DNA of 64,000 bases, taken from assembly GCA_041390905.1 (NCBI GenBank), contig JAWKPA010000015.1, positions 186,001-250,000 of the forward strand, written 5' to 3'. Under the pieces are notes generated by a model, which saw only the letters and a list, made by a program, of their open reading frames with translations, was not told where the DNA came from and did not search any database. The stretch comes from JACKCD01 sp041390905 (GTDB lineage: Bacteria > Chloroflexota > Anaerolineae > Promineifilales > Promineifilaceae). Positions 24,553-32,969 of the stretch are shown piece after piece. The translations under genes and the position numbers were made by a program. The stretch's first letter is position 1. Each line of letters opens with the position of its first letter.

Positions 24553-25563
24553 ATGAAAATAGTTGTTGATGCAATGGGAAGCGATAATCACCCTGAGCCG
24601 GATGTGGCGGGGGCGGTGCTGGCGGCGCAGGAGCTGTCAGAGGATGTCATTGTGTTGGTGGGAGAGGAAACGGCCGTTCGTGCCGAGCTAGACAAACACT
24701 CTCCCCTCCCCGGCAATATCGAAATCGTCCACGCCCCGCAGGCCATCACCATGGAAGATAAACCCGCCCAGGCCATGCGCGAAAAGCGGCAATCCTCCAT
24801 CCACATTGGGCTAAATCTGGTGCGCGACGGGCAAGCCGATGCCTTTGTGACGGCCGGAAACACCGGAGCCGTGCTGGCCGTTGCCACCCTCCACAGCCTC
24901 AAGCGCATTCCCGGCGTGCTGCGGCCGGCCCTGGGGCTGCTATTCCCCACCGCCGATGCCACCCCCATGCTCGTTGATGCTGGAGCCAATGCCGACAACA
25001 AGCCGGAATACCTCTACCAGTTTGGCGTGATGGGCAGCCTGTTTATGCAAAAAATCAAGGGGATCGAAAATCCGCGTGTGGCGCTGATTTCCAACGGCGA
25101 AGAGGCGGGCAAGGGTACCAGTCTGATTCAGGAGACGATTCCGCTGCTGCAAAACAGCCACCTCAACTACGTGGGCAATATCGAGCCGAAGGAATTTATT
25201 CGTGGCGATGTGGATGTGGGGGTGGTGGATGGCTTTACGGGCAACATCATCATGAAAACGTCGGAGGCGATTGCCAGCGGCATTTCCGATATGTTGCGTG
25301 AGGCGATGATGAAAAACCCGCTGACGATTTTGGGTGGCTTGCTGGCGCGACCTGCTTTTCGCCAGGTGCGGCAGCGGATGAACCCGGATGAAATTGGCGG
25401 GATTCCGCTGCTGGGGGTGAACGGGGCGGTGATTATTGGGCATGGACGGTCTAATGCGCGGGCAATTCAAACGGCCGTTTATCAAGCCCATGCCCTCGTC
25501 AAAGCCAACGTCGTCGCCGCCATCGCCAGCGGCCTAACCGAGAATAGCAGCGGCCATGAGTAA
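24553..25563 (+). CDS. plsX: Phosphate acyltransferase PlsX
   Basis: A 336-residue PlsX: opens KIVVDAMGSDNHPEP, contains FVTAGNTGAVLA, GLLFPT, LISNGEEAGKGT and VVDGFTGNIIMKTSEA. It makes acyl phosphate from acyl-ACP for phosphatidic acid synthesis, feeding PlsY (encoded at 32245). Two ACGGCCGT palindromes are inside, one encoding TAV near residue 40, where flanking sequence switches sharply from G-rich to C-rich. It is followed by fabF, a common pairing. Confidence 0.96.
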   Translation: MKIVVDAMGSDNHPEPDVAGAVLAAQELSEDVIVLVGEETAVRAELDKHSPLPGNIEIVHAPQAITMEDKPAQAMREKRQSSIHIGLNLVRDGQADAFVTAGNTGAVLAVATLHSLKRIPGVLRPALGLLFPTADATPMLVDAGANADNKPEYLYQFGVMGSLFMQKIKGIENPRVALISNGEEAGKGTSLIQETIPLLQNSHLNYVGNIEPKEFIRGDVDVGVVDGFTGNIIMKTSEAIASGISDMLREAMMKNPLTILGGLLARPAFRQVRQRMNPDEIGGIPLLGVNGAVIIGHGRSNARAIQTAVYQAHALVKANVVAAIASGLTENSSGHE

Positions 25564-25585
25564 CCAGAACCCAATCGTCGTGTTC

Positions 25586-25622
25586 TACTGATTACTGATA
25601 ACCGTTTACTGATTACTGAGAC
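25586..25622. repeat. GTAATCAG-family repeat, one arm only
   Basis: CTGATTACTGATAACCGTTTACTGATTACTGA consists of three or four repeated units in a single orientation, in the gap between plsX and fabF. No matching left arm is present. Confidence 0.7.
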
Positions 25623-25631
25623 AGGAGAAGC

Positions 25632-26906
25632 ATGGAGGCATTTCTGGACGCACGGGGACGGCCACGGGTTGTTGTCACCGGCATGGGAATGATCAGCCCG
25701 CTGGGGCATTCGGTGCAGGCAAGCTGGGATAGTTTGATTAACGGCCGTTCTGGCATCGGCCCCATCACCCAGTTTGACAGCAGCGACCTGCCCGTCCACA
25801 TCGCTGGCGAAGTCAAGGATTTCGCCCCCGGTGACTACATGGATTTCAAAGAGGCGCGGCGCATCTCCCGCTCCTCCCAATTTGCCATTGCCGCCGCCCG
25901 CATGGCTCTGGCTGACGCTGGTTTGCCCGAACCATTGCCCCACGGCGAACGGGCGGGCGTGCTGGTCGGCACCGGCGCGGGCGGCTTTGATTATGCCGAC
26001 GAAAACCTCACAAAACTACGCACCAAAGGATTTGGCCGCGTCAGCCCCTTTGCCATGACCGGCTTCCTGCCCAACATGGCAAGCCACCACGTCAGCCTGC
26101 TGGCCCGCGCCCTGGGGCCAATCAGCACCATTGCTGCCGCCTGTGCCACCAGCACCCAGGCCATCGGCGAAGCCATCGAATTTATTCGCAACGGACGTGC
26201 CGATTTGATGATTGCCGGGGGAACCGAAGGATTGATCCACGAAGCTGCCATTGCCGGTTTTGCTGCCATGCGTGCCTTGTGCCTCACCCACAACGATAGC
26301 CCGGAAAAAGCCAGCCGCCCCTTTGACAAAAATCGTGACGGCTTTGTGCTGAGCGAAGGGGCAGGCATTGTCGTTTTGGAGCGGCTGGATCAGGCCATTG
26401 AACGCGGGGCGCGGATTTATGCCGAGGTACTAGGCCACGCCAACGCCTCCGACGCTTTCCACGTTGCTGTGCCAGACCCCGAAGCGGCGGGTGCGATTCG
26501 CGCCATGCGCTGGGCTTTGGCTGATGCCAATGTGTCAACGGATGAAATTGACTACATCAACGCCCACGGCACCTCCACGCCGCTCAACGACTACACCGAA
26601 ACGCTGGCAATCAAACGGCTGTTTGGTGAGCGGGCATATGAGCTGCCGGTTAGCAGCAACAAATCGGTGCTGGGTCACGCCATGGGCGGCACAGGGGCCA
26701 TTGAGGGCATTTTTTCCATCTGCACGATGCTCCATAATTTGATCGCCCCCACCTGGAACTACGACGAGCCAGACCCGGAATGCGACCTGGACTATGTGCC
26801 AAACGCCCCCCGCGCCGCTAACGTCCGCACCACCCTCAGCAATTCGTTTGGGCTGGGCGGCCAGAATGCGTGTCTGGTGCTGCGGAAATATGAACAAAAA
26901 GAATAG
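25632..26906 (+). CDS. fabF: 3-oxoacyl-ACP synthase II (FabF)
   Basis: A 424-residue condensing enzyme for fatty-acid elongation. It starts RVVVTGMGMISPLGHS after a 10-residue leader. It has the catalytic cysteine in AAACATSTQAIGEA, the first histidine in NAHGTSTPLND and the second in NKSVLGHAMGGTGA. GFGLGGQNACLVL is the C-terminal glycine-rich loop (as SFGLGGQN). RBS AGGAGAAGC precedes the ATG. It lies downstream of plsX on the same strand, consistent with a fatty-acid/phospholipid unit. Confidence 0.95.
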   Translation: MEAFLDARGRPRVVVTGMGMISPLGHSVQASWDSLINGRSGIGPITQFDSSDLPVHIAGEVKDFAPGDYMDFKEARRISRSSQFAIAAARMALADAGLPEPLPHGERAGVLVGTGAGGFDYADENLTKLRTKGFGRVSPFAMTGFLPNMASHHVSLLARALGPISTIAAACATSTQAIGEAIEFIRNGRADLMIAGGTEGLIHEAAIAGFAAMRALCLTHNDSPEKASRPFDKNRDGFVLSEGAGIVVLERLDQAIERGARIYAEVLGHANASDAFHVAVPDPEAAGAIRAMRWALADANVSTDEIDYINAHGTSTPLNDYTETLAIKRLFGERAYELPVSSNKSVLGHAMGGTGAIEGIFSICTMLHNLIAPTWNYDEPDPECDLDYVPNAPRAANVRTTLSNSFGLGGQNACLVLRKYEQKE

Positions 26907-26971
26907 GACGCAGATTGACCTGATCTTCCTGATTCTGGATCAGGTAAATCAGGTCAATCTGCGTCCCATTT
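26904..26971. repeat. Tandem-repeat hairpin, GGACGCAGATT family
   Basis: GGACGCAGATTGACCTGAT faces ATCAGGTCAATCTGCGTCC across CTTCCTGATTCTGG-type inner units. It starts at the fabF stop codon. Confidence 0.9.
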
Positions 26972-26992
26972 TCTATCAGAGGAGTTTAGGAA

Positions 26993-27766
26993 GTGATTAT
27001 TTTGCGCGACGATAAGCGGATTGCGCGGTTACGAGCGATTGGACGCTATACGAGCCTGTTTGGGATGCTGGCTCTGGTCGGCGGGTTTATTTTGGTGACG
27101 CTCAGTTGGTTTAATGAAGACAGCTTGCCGCTGACGCTGGATCAGGTGCTGCTGTATCAGTTGGTGCTGCTGACGGTGGGGTGGCTGTTTTCGCAAATTG
27201 GGCTGTTTTTGGCAAACCGGTATGTGCGGGAGCCACGGGCGGATGAGGTGTTGGACAAGTCGGTGGGGAAGTTTGCGCGTAACGGCCGTTTATATCACTA
27301 TCTCCTCCCTGCCCCCCACGTCCTGCTCACCCAAAACGGCATCGTCGTCTTCAACGCCAAATTCCAGCGCGGCCAAATCAGCGTACACGGCGACAAATGG
27401 TCGCAAAAAGGGATTGGCCTGAGCCGCTTTTTTGCCCAGGAAGCATTGGGCAACCCCACCAAAGAGGTCGAAAACATGGTTTCGGCCGTCGCCGCCTACA
27501 TCAACAAACACGCCCCCTCGGTTGCAGAAGTCCCCATTGCCCCCATGATCGTCTTCACGACCAAAAACATGGAAGAGCTGGAGCTGGATGGTTCGAATAT
27601 TCCGGCCGTTCACCACAGCAAGCTCAAAGGGTTTTTGCGGAAACAAAAAGGCAAGCTCGCCCCCCTTTCCGCCGCCGACTACGAAGCCATTCGGCAGGCG
27701 TTTGACAAAAAAGCGGCGCATTTGCTGGACGCTGAGGGGAACCCGTTGGTGGTGCAAGAGGCGTGA
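26993..27766 (+). CDS. Membrane protein with NERD-like domain
   Basis: A 257-residue protein from GTG 26993 (AGGAG and GGAA precede it). Two hydrophobic helices (residues ~20-38 and 52-70) form an N-terminal anchor. The following soluble part (LLPAPHVLLTQNGIVVFNAKFQRGQISV) resembles NERD (nuclease-related) domains, in which an LPHVLLTPxGVFVFEVK-like core appears. The catalytic acidic residue of active NERD proteins is replaced by Asn/Ala here, so activity is doubtful. MIVFTTKNMEELELDG is a later strand. One palindrome encodes NGR near residue 98, at a visible G-rich to C-rich switch. Function unknown. Confidence 0.6.
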   Translation: MIILRDDKRIARLRAIGRYTSLFGMLALVGGFILVTLSWFNEDSLPLTLDQVLLYQLVLLTVGWLFSQIGLFLANRYVREPRADEVLDKSVGKFARNGRLYHYLLPAPHVLLTQNGIVVFNAKFQRGQISVHGDKWSQKGIGLSRFFAQEALGNPTKEVENMVSAVAAYINKHAPSVAEVPIAPMIVFTTKNMEELELDGSNIPAVHHSKLKGFLRKQKGKLAPLSAADYEAIRQAFDKKAAHLLDAEGNPLVVQEA

Positions 27767-27772
27767 GGCGTG

Positions 27773-27842
27773 GGATGTAAGAGCGTAGGGCGTGGGGCGT
27801 GGGGCGTACAACACCCTACACCCTACTCCCCACGCCCTACAC
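27773..27842. repeat. Tandem-repeat hairpin, CGTGGGGCGT family
   Basis: GTAGGGCGTGGGGCGTGGGG units face CCCTACTCCCCACGCCCTAC. It lies in the gap before the MBL-fold gene; a longer in-frame reading of that gene would translate through it. Confidence 0.85.
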
Positions 27843-27860
27843 TCACCACTGGAGCAGCTT

Positions 27861-28544
27861 TTGGAAATTCAACCCCACATCTACTGGCTCAACGGCGGCA
27901 GCAGCAACTTCTATCTGGCGATAGACGAGGGTGGGCTGCTGCTGGTGGACGCGGGAATGCCGCGTCGGGAAAAGCTGGTGTGGGAGCAAATTGCGGCCTT
28001 GGGCTACCGGCCCACTGATTTGACGCGCATTTTGGTGACCCACGCTGATGTTGACCACGTGGGCAGCCTGGCGGCGATTCAGCAGGCAACGGGGGCGAAG
28101 GTGTATGCGGGGAAGGAAACGGCCGTTTTGCTGCCAAACGGCCGTTCGCCCAAACACATGCCCTGGTTCGCCCAGATCATCATAGACACCTTCATGCGCT
28201 ACGGCAAAATCCCCGCCGACTGTATCGAAATTGTGGAACACGGGCAGACGCTCCCGTTTTTGGGCGGCATCCAGGTGCTTGCCACCCCCGGCCACACCCT
28301 CGACCACATTTCCTACTTTGCCCCCGTCAGCGGCGTGCTGTTTGCCGGGGATGCGCTCAACACCCGCAATGGGTTAGCCGCGACTCCACCCGCCATCAGT
28401 GCCGACATGACCGCCGCCAAACGCTCTGCCATCCAACTGCTGGAGCTGGCCCCCGCCACCTTTGCCTGCGGCCACGGCACCCCCCTCAGCGGCCACAGCA
28501 CCGATACGTTGATGGCGTTGTTTAACGAATTGCGTCAGGATTGA
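27861..28544 (+). CDS. MBL-fold metallohydrolase
   Basis: A 227-residue metallo-beta-lactamase-fold enzyme with THADVDHVG (zinc motif HxDxDH form, ~57-65), ATPGHTLDHISYF, GDALNT and CGHGTPLSG. Metal ligands for a binuclear site are present. This is the general hydrolase/glyoxalase-II-like group; the substrate is not evident. TTG 27861 follows TGGAGC by 6 nt and starts MEIQPHIYWLNGG, the natural first strand. A longer frame from 27792 would take its first 20 residues from a repeat hairpin and is rejected. Two ACGGCCGT palindromes lie 19 bp apart inside (28118, 28137). Confidence 0.85.
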   Translation: MEIQPHIYWLNGGSSNFYLAIDEGGLLLVDAGMPRREKLVWEQIAALGYRPTDLTRILVTHADVDHVGSLAAIQQATGAKVYAGKETAVLLPNGRSPKHMPWFAQIIIDTFMRYGKIPADCIEIVEHGQTLPFLGGIQVLATPGHTLDHISYFAPVSGVLFAGDALNTRNGLAATPPAISADMTAAKRSAIQLLELAPATFACGHGTPLSGHSTDTLMALFNELRQD

Positions 28545-28549
28545 TTAGG

Positions 28550-28608
28550 AAATGGGACGCAGATTTACCTGATTTGCCTGATTAGGATCAGGACAATCTG
28601 CGTCCTAT
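28550..28608. repeat. Tandem-repeat hairpin, GGACGCAGATT family
   Basis: AATGGGACGCAGATTTACC faces GACAATCTGCGTCCTAT across two CTGATTTGC units. It begins a few bases after the stop of the MBL gene. Confidence 0.85.
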
Positions 28609-28625
28609 CTTTCAGGACAGGACAG

Positions 28626-29615
28626 ATGGAACTACGAATTTTGTCAGCCGCCGAGGTGGTGCAGGCGTTGCCGATGGCGGCAGCGATTGAAGGGATGAAA
28701 ATGGCCTTTGCCCAGCTTTCAGCCGGGCAGGTAACGGTGCCGGTGCGGGTGCATGTGGGCGTGCCGCAGCACGATGGCGTGTCGCTGTTTATGCCCGCCC
28801 TGCTGCACCAAAGCGGTGACTTGGCCGTTAAGGTCGTGTCGGTTTTTCCCCACAACCCAACCAAGGGATTACCCGTTATCAACGGCGTTGTCCTGGTGCT
28901 GGATGAAACAACGGGGGTGCCACGTGCCCTGATGGACGGCGGTTCATTGACGGCCATTCGCACCGGGGCGGTGTCGGGGGCGGCCACCGATTTGCTGGCA
29001 AACCCGGATGCGTCGTCGGTGGCGATTATTGGCAGCGGGGTGCAGGCGCGGACGCAGCTTGAGGCGGTGTGTACGGTGCGGCAAATAACGGCCGTTTCTG
29101 TCTACAGCCCCAACCGCGACCACGCCGAAGCATTTGCCGCCGCCGCCGCCGGGCGTGGTCCCATTCCGGCCAATGTGGTGGTGGTGGATAGTGCAGAAAC
29201 GGCCGTTGCCAACGCCGACATCATTTGCGCCGCCACCTCCTCCTACACCCCCGTTTTTGACGGCCGCGCCCTTAAACCCGGTACCCACGTCAACGGCGTT
29301 GGCTCCTTCCGCACCACCATGCAGGAAATTGACCTTGCCACCGTGCAGCGGTCGCTGGTGGTGGTGGATTCCCGCGAGGCGATGTGGGAAGAAGCGGGCG
29401 ATCTCGTCATTCCGCTCAACGCGGGCGACATTGCCGAAAGCCACATCCACGCCGAGCTGGGCGAAATTGTCAGCGGTGTCAAGCTGGGGCGCACCAGCCG
29501 CAACCAAATCACCTTCTTCAAATCGGTGGGCGTGGCCGTGCAGGATGCTATCTCCGGCCGCATTGCCCTGGAGAATGCCATCGCCCACGGGCTGGGGACG
29601 CTGGTGAATCTTTAA
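28626..29615 (+). CDS. Ornithine cyclodeaminase/mu-crystallin family protein
   Basis: A 329-residue Rossmann enzyme: LMDGGSLTAIRTGAVSGAATDLLA (substrate region, ~105-128) is followed by the dinucleotide fold VAIIGSGVQARTQLEAV (~135-151). Later come ICAATSSYTPVFDG and HVNGVGSF. The family includes ornithine cyclodeaminase, alanine dehydrogenase of archaeal type and ketimine reductases, all NAD(P)-linked; which one applies cannot be decided. Two palindromes inside both read TAV (29087 and 29198). Flanked on both sides by hairpin repeats. Confidence 0.88.
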   Translation: MELRILSAAEVVQALPMAAAIEGMKMAFAQLSAGQVTVPVRVHVGVPQHDGVSLFMPALLHQSGDLAVKVVSVFPHNPTKGLPVINGVVLVLDETTGVPRALMDGGSLTAIRTGAVSGAATDLLANPDASSVAIIGSGVQARTQLEAVCTVRQITAVSVYSPNRDHAEAFAAAAAGRGPIPANVVVVDSAETAVANADIICAATSSYTPVFDGRALKPGTHVNGVGSFRTTMQEIDLATVQRSLVVVDSREAMWEEAGDLVIPLNAGDIAESHIHAELGEIVSGVKLGRTSRNQITFFKSVGVAVQDAISGRIALENAIAHGLGTLVNL

Positions 29616-29616
29616 G

Positions 29617-29702
29617 AGGCAGGGGAGCAGAGGGGCAGGGGAGAAAATTCTCCTTTGCTCCCCCGCCCCCCTGCTCCCCTGCTTCTTCCCCCGCTCCCCT
29701 GC
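29617..29702. repeat. Tandem-repeat hairpin, GGGGAGCAGGG family
   Basis: GCAGGGGAGCAGAGGGGCAG units face several CCCCCTGCTCCCCTGC units. It begins at the stop codon of the cyclodeaminase-like gene. Confidence 0.85.
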
Positions 29703-29727
29703 TAAAATGAGTGCCGCCGATCCAATT

Positions 29728-29755
29728 TTGCCCCCCTTTCACAGCTTGTTATACT
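29728..29755 (+). promoter_or_regulatory. Promoter of the 29763 gene, likely leaderless
   Basis: TTGCCC (29728-29733), 16-bp spacer, TATACT (29750-29755). The -10 box ends 7 nt before the ATG, and there is no ribosome-binding site. Confidence 0.55.
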
Positions 29756-29762
29756 CCACTGC

Positions 29763-32168
29763 ATGAGACGATTTTGCTTTTGGATATGGTCGGCCGTCTT
29801 GCTAACGGCCGTTTTTGCAAGCTGCTCCAACACCCCAACCGAGCCGGAAGAAACGGCCGTTGTTGCCACCCCGGAAACGGCCGTTCAGCCCACCGAACCC
29901 AGCCGCCCCCTCGATGACAGCAACTTCATTGTCATCGCCACCGATGCCCCCAACCCACCCTTCACCCAATTCGACCCCTTTGGCAACGTCACCGGCTACA
30001 ACAACACCGTCGTGGATGCTCTGGCCCGACTCGATGGCTTTGAATATGAATTTGTCGTTACCCCCTACGAAGGGGTGCTAGAACTCATGGCCGCCCAGCC
30101 CGGTGGCGACATTGATGCCGTCATGGTTCCCATTCCCATTCCCGCCGCCCCGCCCGAAGGCATTGCCTACACCGCCCCCTACCTGGAGTTAGGCCAAATG
30201 CTGGTGGTGCTGGCCGACGACACCGCCCTACAAAGTGCAGCCGACCTGACGAGCAGTATGAAAATTGGCGTGGTGGGGGAGAGCAGCGGCGAGCAAACAG
30301 CCCTGGAATTGCTGGGACTATCGCCCGACCAGTTGGTTACGTTTGACAAAAGCGTGGCTGTGCTGACGGCACTGGTGGCCGAGGAGCTGGACGCGGCGCT
30401 GATTGACAGCTATGCGGCCGACTATTTTGCCGGACAGTTCCCGGAGCAGCTTAAGATTGTGGGGGGAAACGGCCGTTCTGCCTGGCTCAGTTCCAAAGCA
30501 TATGGATTAGCCGTCGCCGCCGCCAACCAACCCCTTCTGACGCGGCTCAATGCCGCCATTGCCCAGGCCAATGACAACCGTACCTTGCAGCAGCTTGGTC
30601 AAACCGCTTTTCTCCCCACCGACCCGTTTGACCCCGGTGAATCCCGCGTTGGCACCACCGCCTCCATGCTGGTGCTGGGGGTACTGGGGGAATTGGCCGA
30701 TATGGACCCGGCCGGCAACCCCGATTTGCTGCGCTGGGAGGTGATGAACAACGTCATGAGCGGCCTCTACCGGCTGGAGGCGACGGGGCCGGTGCCAAAC
30801 CTGATTACCGGGCCGCCGCAAATTAGCGACGACAAGCTGACCTACACCTTTGCCCTGCGGCCGGATGTGGCGTTTAGTAACGGCCGTTCCCTCACTGCCG
30901 ATGATGTCAAATGGAGCATTGCCCGTTCCTCCCGACTGGGCAGCTTCCTTGTCAACGCCTTCCTCAAAGACAGCAACGACGACGGTTTTGCCGATGAGGA
31001 CGCGGTGCAGGTGCTTGACCCATTGACCGTGCGGCTGGTGCTGCAAACCCCCACCGCCTATTTCCCCAGCCTGCTGGCAACCTCACCCTTCTTTCCCCTT
31101 GACAGCAGTTGCTACGCCGAAACCGCCGACCCCACCAGCATTTGCGGCGGCATTGGCCGCTACACCATTGCCAATTGGGCGGTGGGGGAATCGCTGACGC
31201 TGCAAGCCAACCCCGCCTGGTTTGGCGATGCCCCCAACTTTGAAACCCTCCAGCTTGTTTTCTACAGCGACCCCGACAGCCTGCGCCGGGCATTGGAGCG
31301 GTTCCAATCGGTGGATATGGCGATCAACGCCTTTGGCTATCAGGAGGCGGCGGCACTGGCGCGGCAGGATCTGGACGGGGACGGAACGGCCGATTTTACC
31401 CTGTGGGATGGCCCAACCTTTTTCAAAAGCTACCTCGTTTTTGAGCAAAGTCAGGAGCCGTGGGATAAAACGCAGGTGCGCCAGGCGGTAGCCTATGCGC
31501 TGGATCGGGATGCGCTGGCGGTGCTGTTTGGCGGCAGCCGACGGCCGTTATTAAGCCCCATTCCTGACACCATTCCCTTTTCCCAGCCCGTTTACCCGGC
31601 GCGTGATCTGGAACGGGCGCGGGCGTTGCTGCTGCAAGCGGGCTACAGCGCGGGCAAGCCGCTGGAAATGACGATTTGGTATGAGAATAACGGCCGTTAT
31701 AGCCCCCAGGAAGCCGACTACGCCAACCTCATCAAACAACAGCTCGAGGAAACAGGCGTTTTCAAGGTAACGCTGGAAGGGGTGGTGTGGGACAGCTTCC
31801 GCGCCCAAATTTCCCAGTGCGCCTACAGCACCTACCTCATCGGCTGGCCCACCCCCGGCCAACCCACCAATTACATGGATGCCACCAGTTGGACCGATTT
31901 CTTCATCGAAAACACCAGCAGCGGCTTCTGCTCCAACTATGAAAGCGAGACCATGACGCGGCTACTGGGGCAGGCCAACGAAGCAACCGACCCCGCCGCC
32001 CGGCAGGCGGTTTACAGCCAAATTCAGCAGCTTTGGGCCACCGACCTGCCTACACTTGACCTGCTGCAAGAGCCGCGCCGCGTGCTTTCGCTAACCAAAG
32101 TGGGTAATGTGACGTTTGACCCGTTAGGTTTGTTGAATTATGGGACGTTGACGAAAGATGGGGGATAG
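29763..32168 (+). CDS. Fused SBP_bac_3 and SBP_bac_5 solute-binding lipoprotein
   Basis: An 801-residue lipoprotein (signal with lipobox VFASCSN, Cys ~21). Residues ~50-285 read as an amino-acid-type binding domain (family 3: IATDAPNPPFTQFDP, GYNNTVVDALA). Residues ~305-790 read as an oligopeptide/nickel-type binding domain (family 5: FALRPDVAFSNGRSLTADDV, VRQAVAYALDRDAL). Each is normally a separate protein feeding a different ABC importer class. No permease or ATPase gene is adjacent, so the partner transporter is unknown. Seven ACGGCCGT copies lie inside, three of them within the first 40 codons. A promoter abuts the ATG. The final codons precede a hairpin repeat. Confidence 0.88.
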   Translation: MRRFCFWIWSAVLLTAVFASCSNTPTEPEETAVVATPETAVQPTEPSRPLDDSNFIVIATDAPNPPFTQFDPFGNVTGYNNTVVDALARLDGFEYEFVVTPYEGVLELMAAQPGGDIDAVMVPIPIPAAPPEGIAYTAPYLELGQMLVVLADDTALQSAADLTSSMKIGVVGESSGEQTALELLGLSPDQLVTFDKSVAVLTALVAEELDAALIDSYAADYFAGQFPEQLKIVGGNGRSAWLSSKAYGLAVAAANQPLLTRLNAAIAQANDNRTLQQLGQTAFLPTDPFDPGESRVGTTASMLVLGVLGELADMDPAGNPDLLRWEVMNNVMSGLYRLEATGPVPNLITGPPQISDDKLTYTFALRPDVAFSNGRSLTADDVKWSIARSSRLGSFLVNAFLKDSNDDGFADEDAVQVLDPLTVRLVLQTPTAYFPSLLATSPFFPLDSSCYAETADPTSICGGIGRYTIANWAVGESLTLQANPAWFGDAPNFETLQLVFYSDPDSLRRALERFQSVDMAINAFGYQEAAALARQDLDGDGTADFTLWDGPTFFKSYLVFEQSQEPWDKTQVRQAVAYALDRDALAVLFGGSRRPLLSPIPDTIPFSQPVYPARDLERARALLLQAGYSAGKPLEMTIWYENNGRYSPQEADYANLIKQQLEETGVFKVTLEGVVWDSFRAQISQCAYSTYLIGWPTPGQPTNYMDATSWTDFFIENTSSGFCSNYESETMTRLLGQANEATDPAARQAVYSQIQQLWATDLPTLDLLQEPRRVLSLTKVGNVTFDPLGLLNYGTLTKDGG

Positions 32169-32234
32169 TGGAGAGTAGGGAGTGAGGTGTAGGGTGGGTG
32201 TTTGCTACACCCACCCCTCTCCCCACTTCCTACA
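32163..32234. repeat. Tandem-repeat hairpin, GTGTAGGGTGGGT family
   Basis: GGAGAGTAGGGAGTGAGGTG and GTAGGGTGGGTG units face CACCCACCCCTCTCCCCACT. It starts at the stop codon of the binding-protein gene and separates it from the convergent plsY. Confidence 0.75.
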
Positions 32235-32244
32235 GAAACACGGG

Positions 32245-32910
32245 CTAACCCGCGTCTTGCTTCTGCTTCCGCCGTGCCTGTGGCCCTACCACCCGTTCTT
32301 CCCCGCGCAGCAGCCGTTTGATGTTGGGGCGTAGCGCCCAGGCAACAATGGCGGCGGCGGTAATGCCGCCAATCAAGTAAGCAGCGGTGGCGTCTACGCC
32401 GGTGATATAGCGAACGGCAAAAATGATGGGAATGATGGCTCCCATTGCCAGTGAGGCGACGGAGGCGATGCCGAGGCCAAAGTAGAATCCCAGCATAACC
32501 AAAAAGGCAATGGGGAACATGGGGAACCAAATGGCCGTTGACCACCCAACGTTGGGGCCTGTGCCTGCCCCGCCGCGAAATTTGAGAAAGAGTGACCAGT
32601 TATGACCCACAACTGACATGACACCGGCTACGGCCAATGCCCACGGCAGCCATTCGCCATTGAGAACGTTGGTGAATAGAAGCCGCGTTAGCCAGAGCGC
32701 GATGAACCCTTTGGCGACGTCGCTCAGGCTGGTGAGAATGCCCACACCCTTGCCCGCAGCGCGTAGCGAGTTGGTGCCTCCTGTGCGGCCGCTGCCAACT
32801 TCGGTAAGAATCTGGCCGGTTGTCGCTTTGACGTAGATGTAGCCGAAGGGGATCGAACCAAATAGATAGCCGATACAACCGGCGATAATCAGATAGACGA
32901 TGTTGACCAT
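32245..32910 (-). CDS. plsY: Acyl-phosphate glycerol-3-phosphate acyltransferase PlsY
   Basis: A 221-residue membrane protein with five to seven hydrophobic segments and the PlsY opening FGSIPFGYIYVK (residues ~16-27). The second motif reads SGRTGGTNSLRAAG instead of the usual SGNIGATNVLR. The third, KFRGGAGTGPNVG, replaces the usual KFxGGKGVAT, losing the Lys. It uses the acyl phosphate made by PlsX (24553) to form lysophosphatidate. The altered motifs may define a lineage variant or changed specificity. The Lys/Arg-rich tail is cytoplasmic. Confidence 0.88.
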   Translation of the reverse strand: MVNIVYLIIAGCIGYLFGSIPFGYIYVKATTGQILTEVGSGRTGGTNSLRAAGKGVGILTSLSDVAKGFIALWLTRLLFTNVLNGEWLPWALAVAGVMSVVGHNWSLFLKFRGGAGTGPNVGWSTAIWFPMFPIAFLVMLGFYFGLGIASVASLAMGAIIPIIFAVRYITGVDATAAYLIGGITAAAIVAWALRPNIKRLLRGEERVVGPQARRKQKQDAG

Positions 32911-32969
32911 ATTTTTCTCAACTGCTCCTCTTTGTTGAAATAGACATCATATAAAACACAAGGGATGTG

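Noticed and set aside
27792..27860. N-terminal extension of the MBL-fold hydrolase
   Set aside because: The extra residues are translation of the CGTGGGGCGT hairpin; TTG 27861 with TGGAGC and the natural first strand is better.
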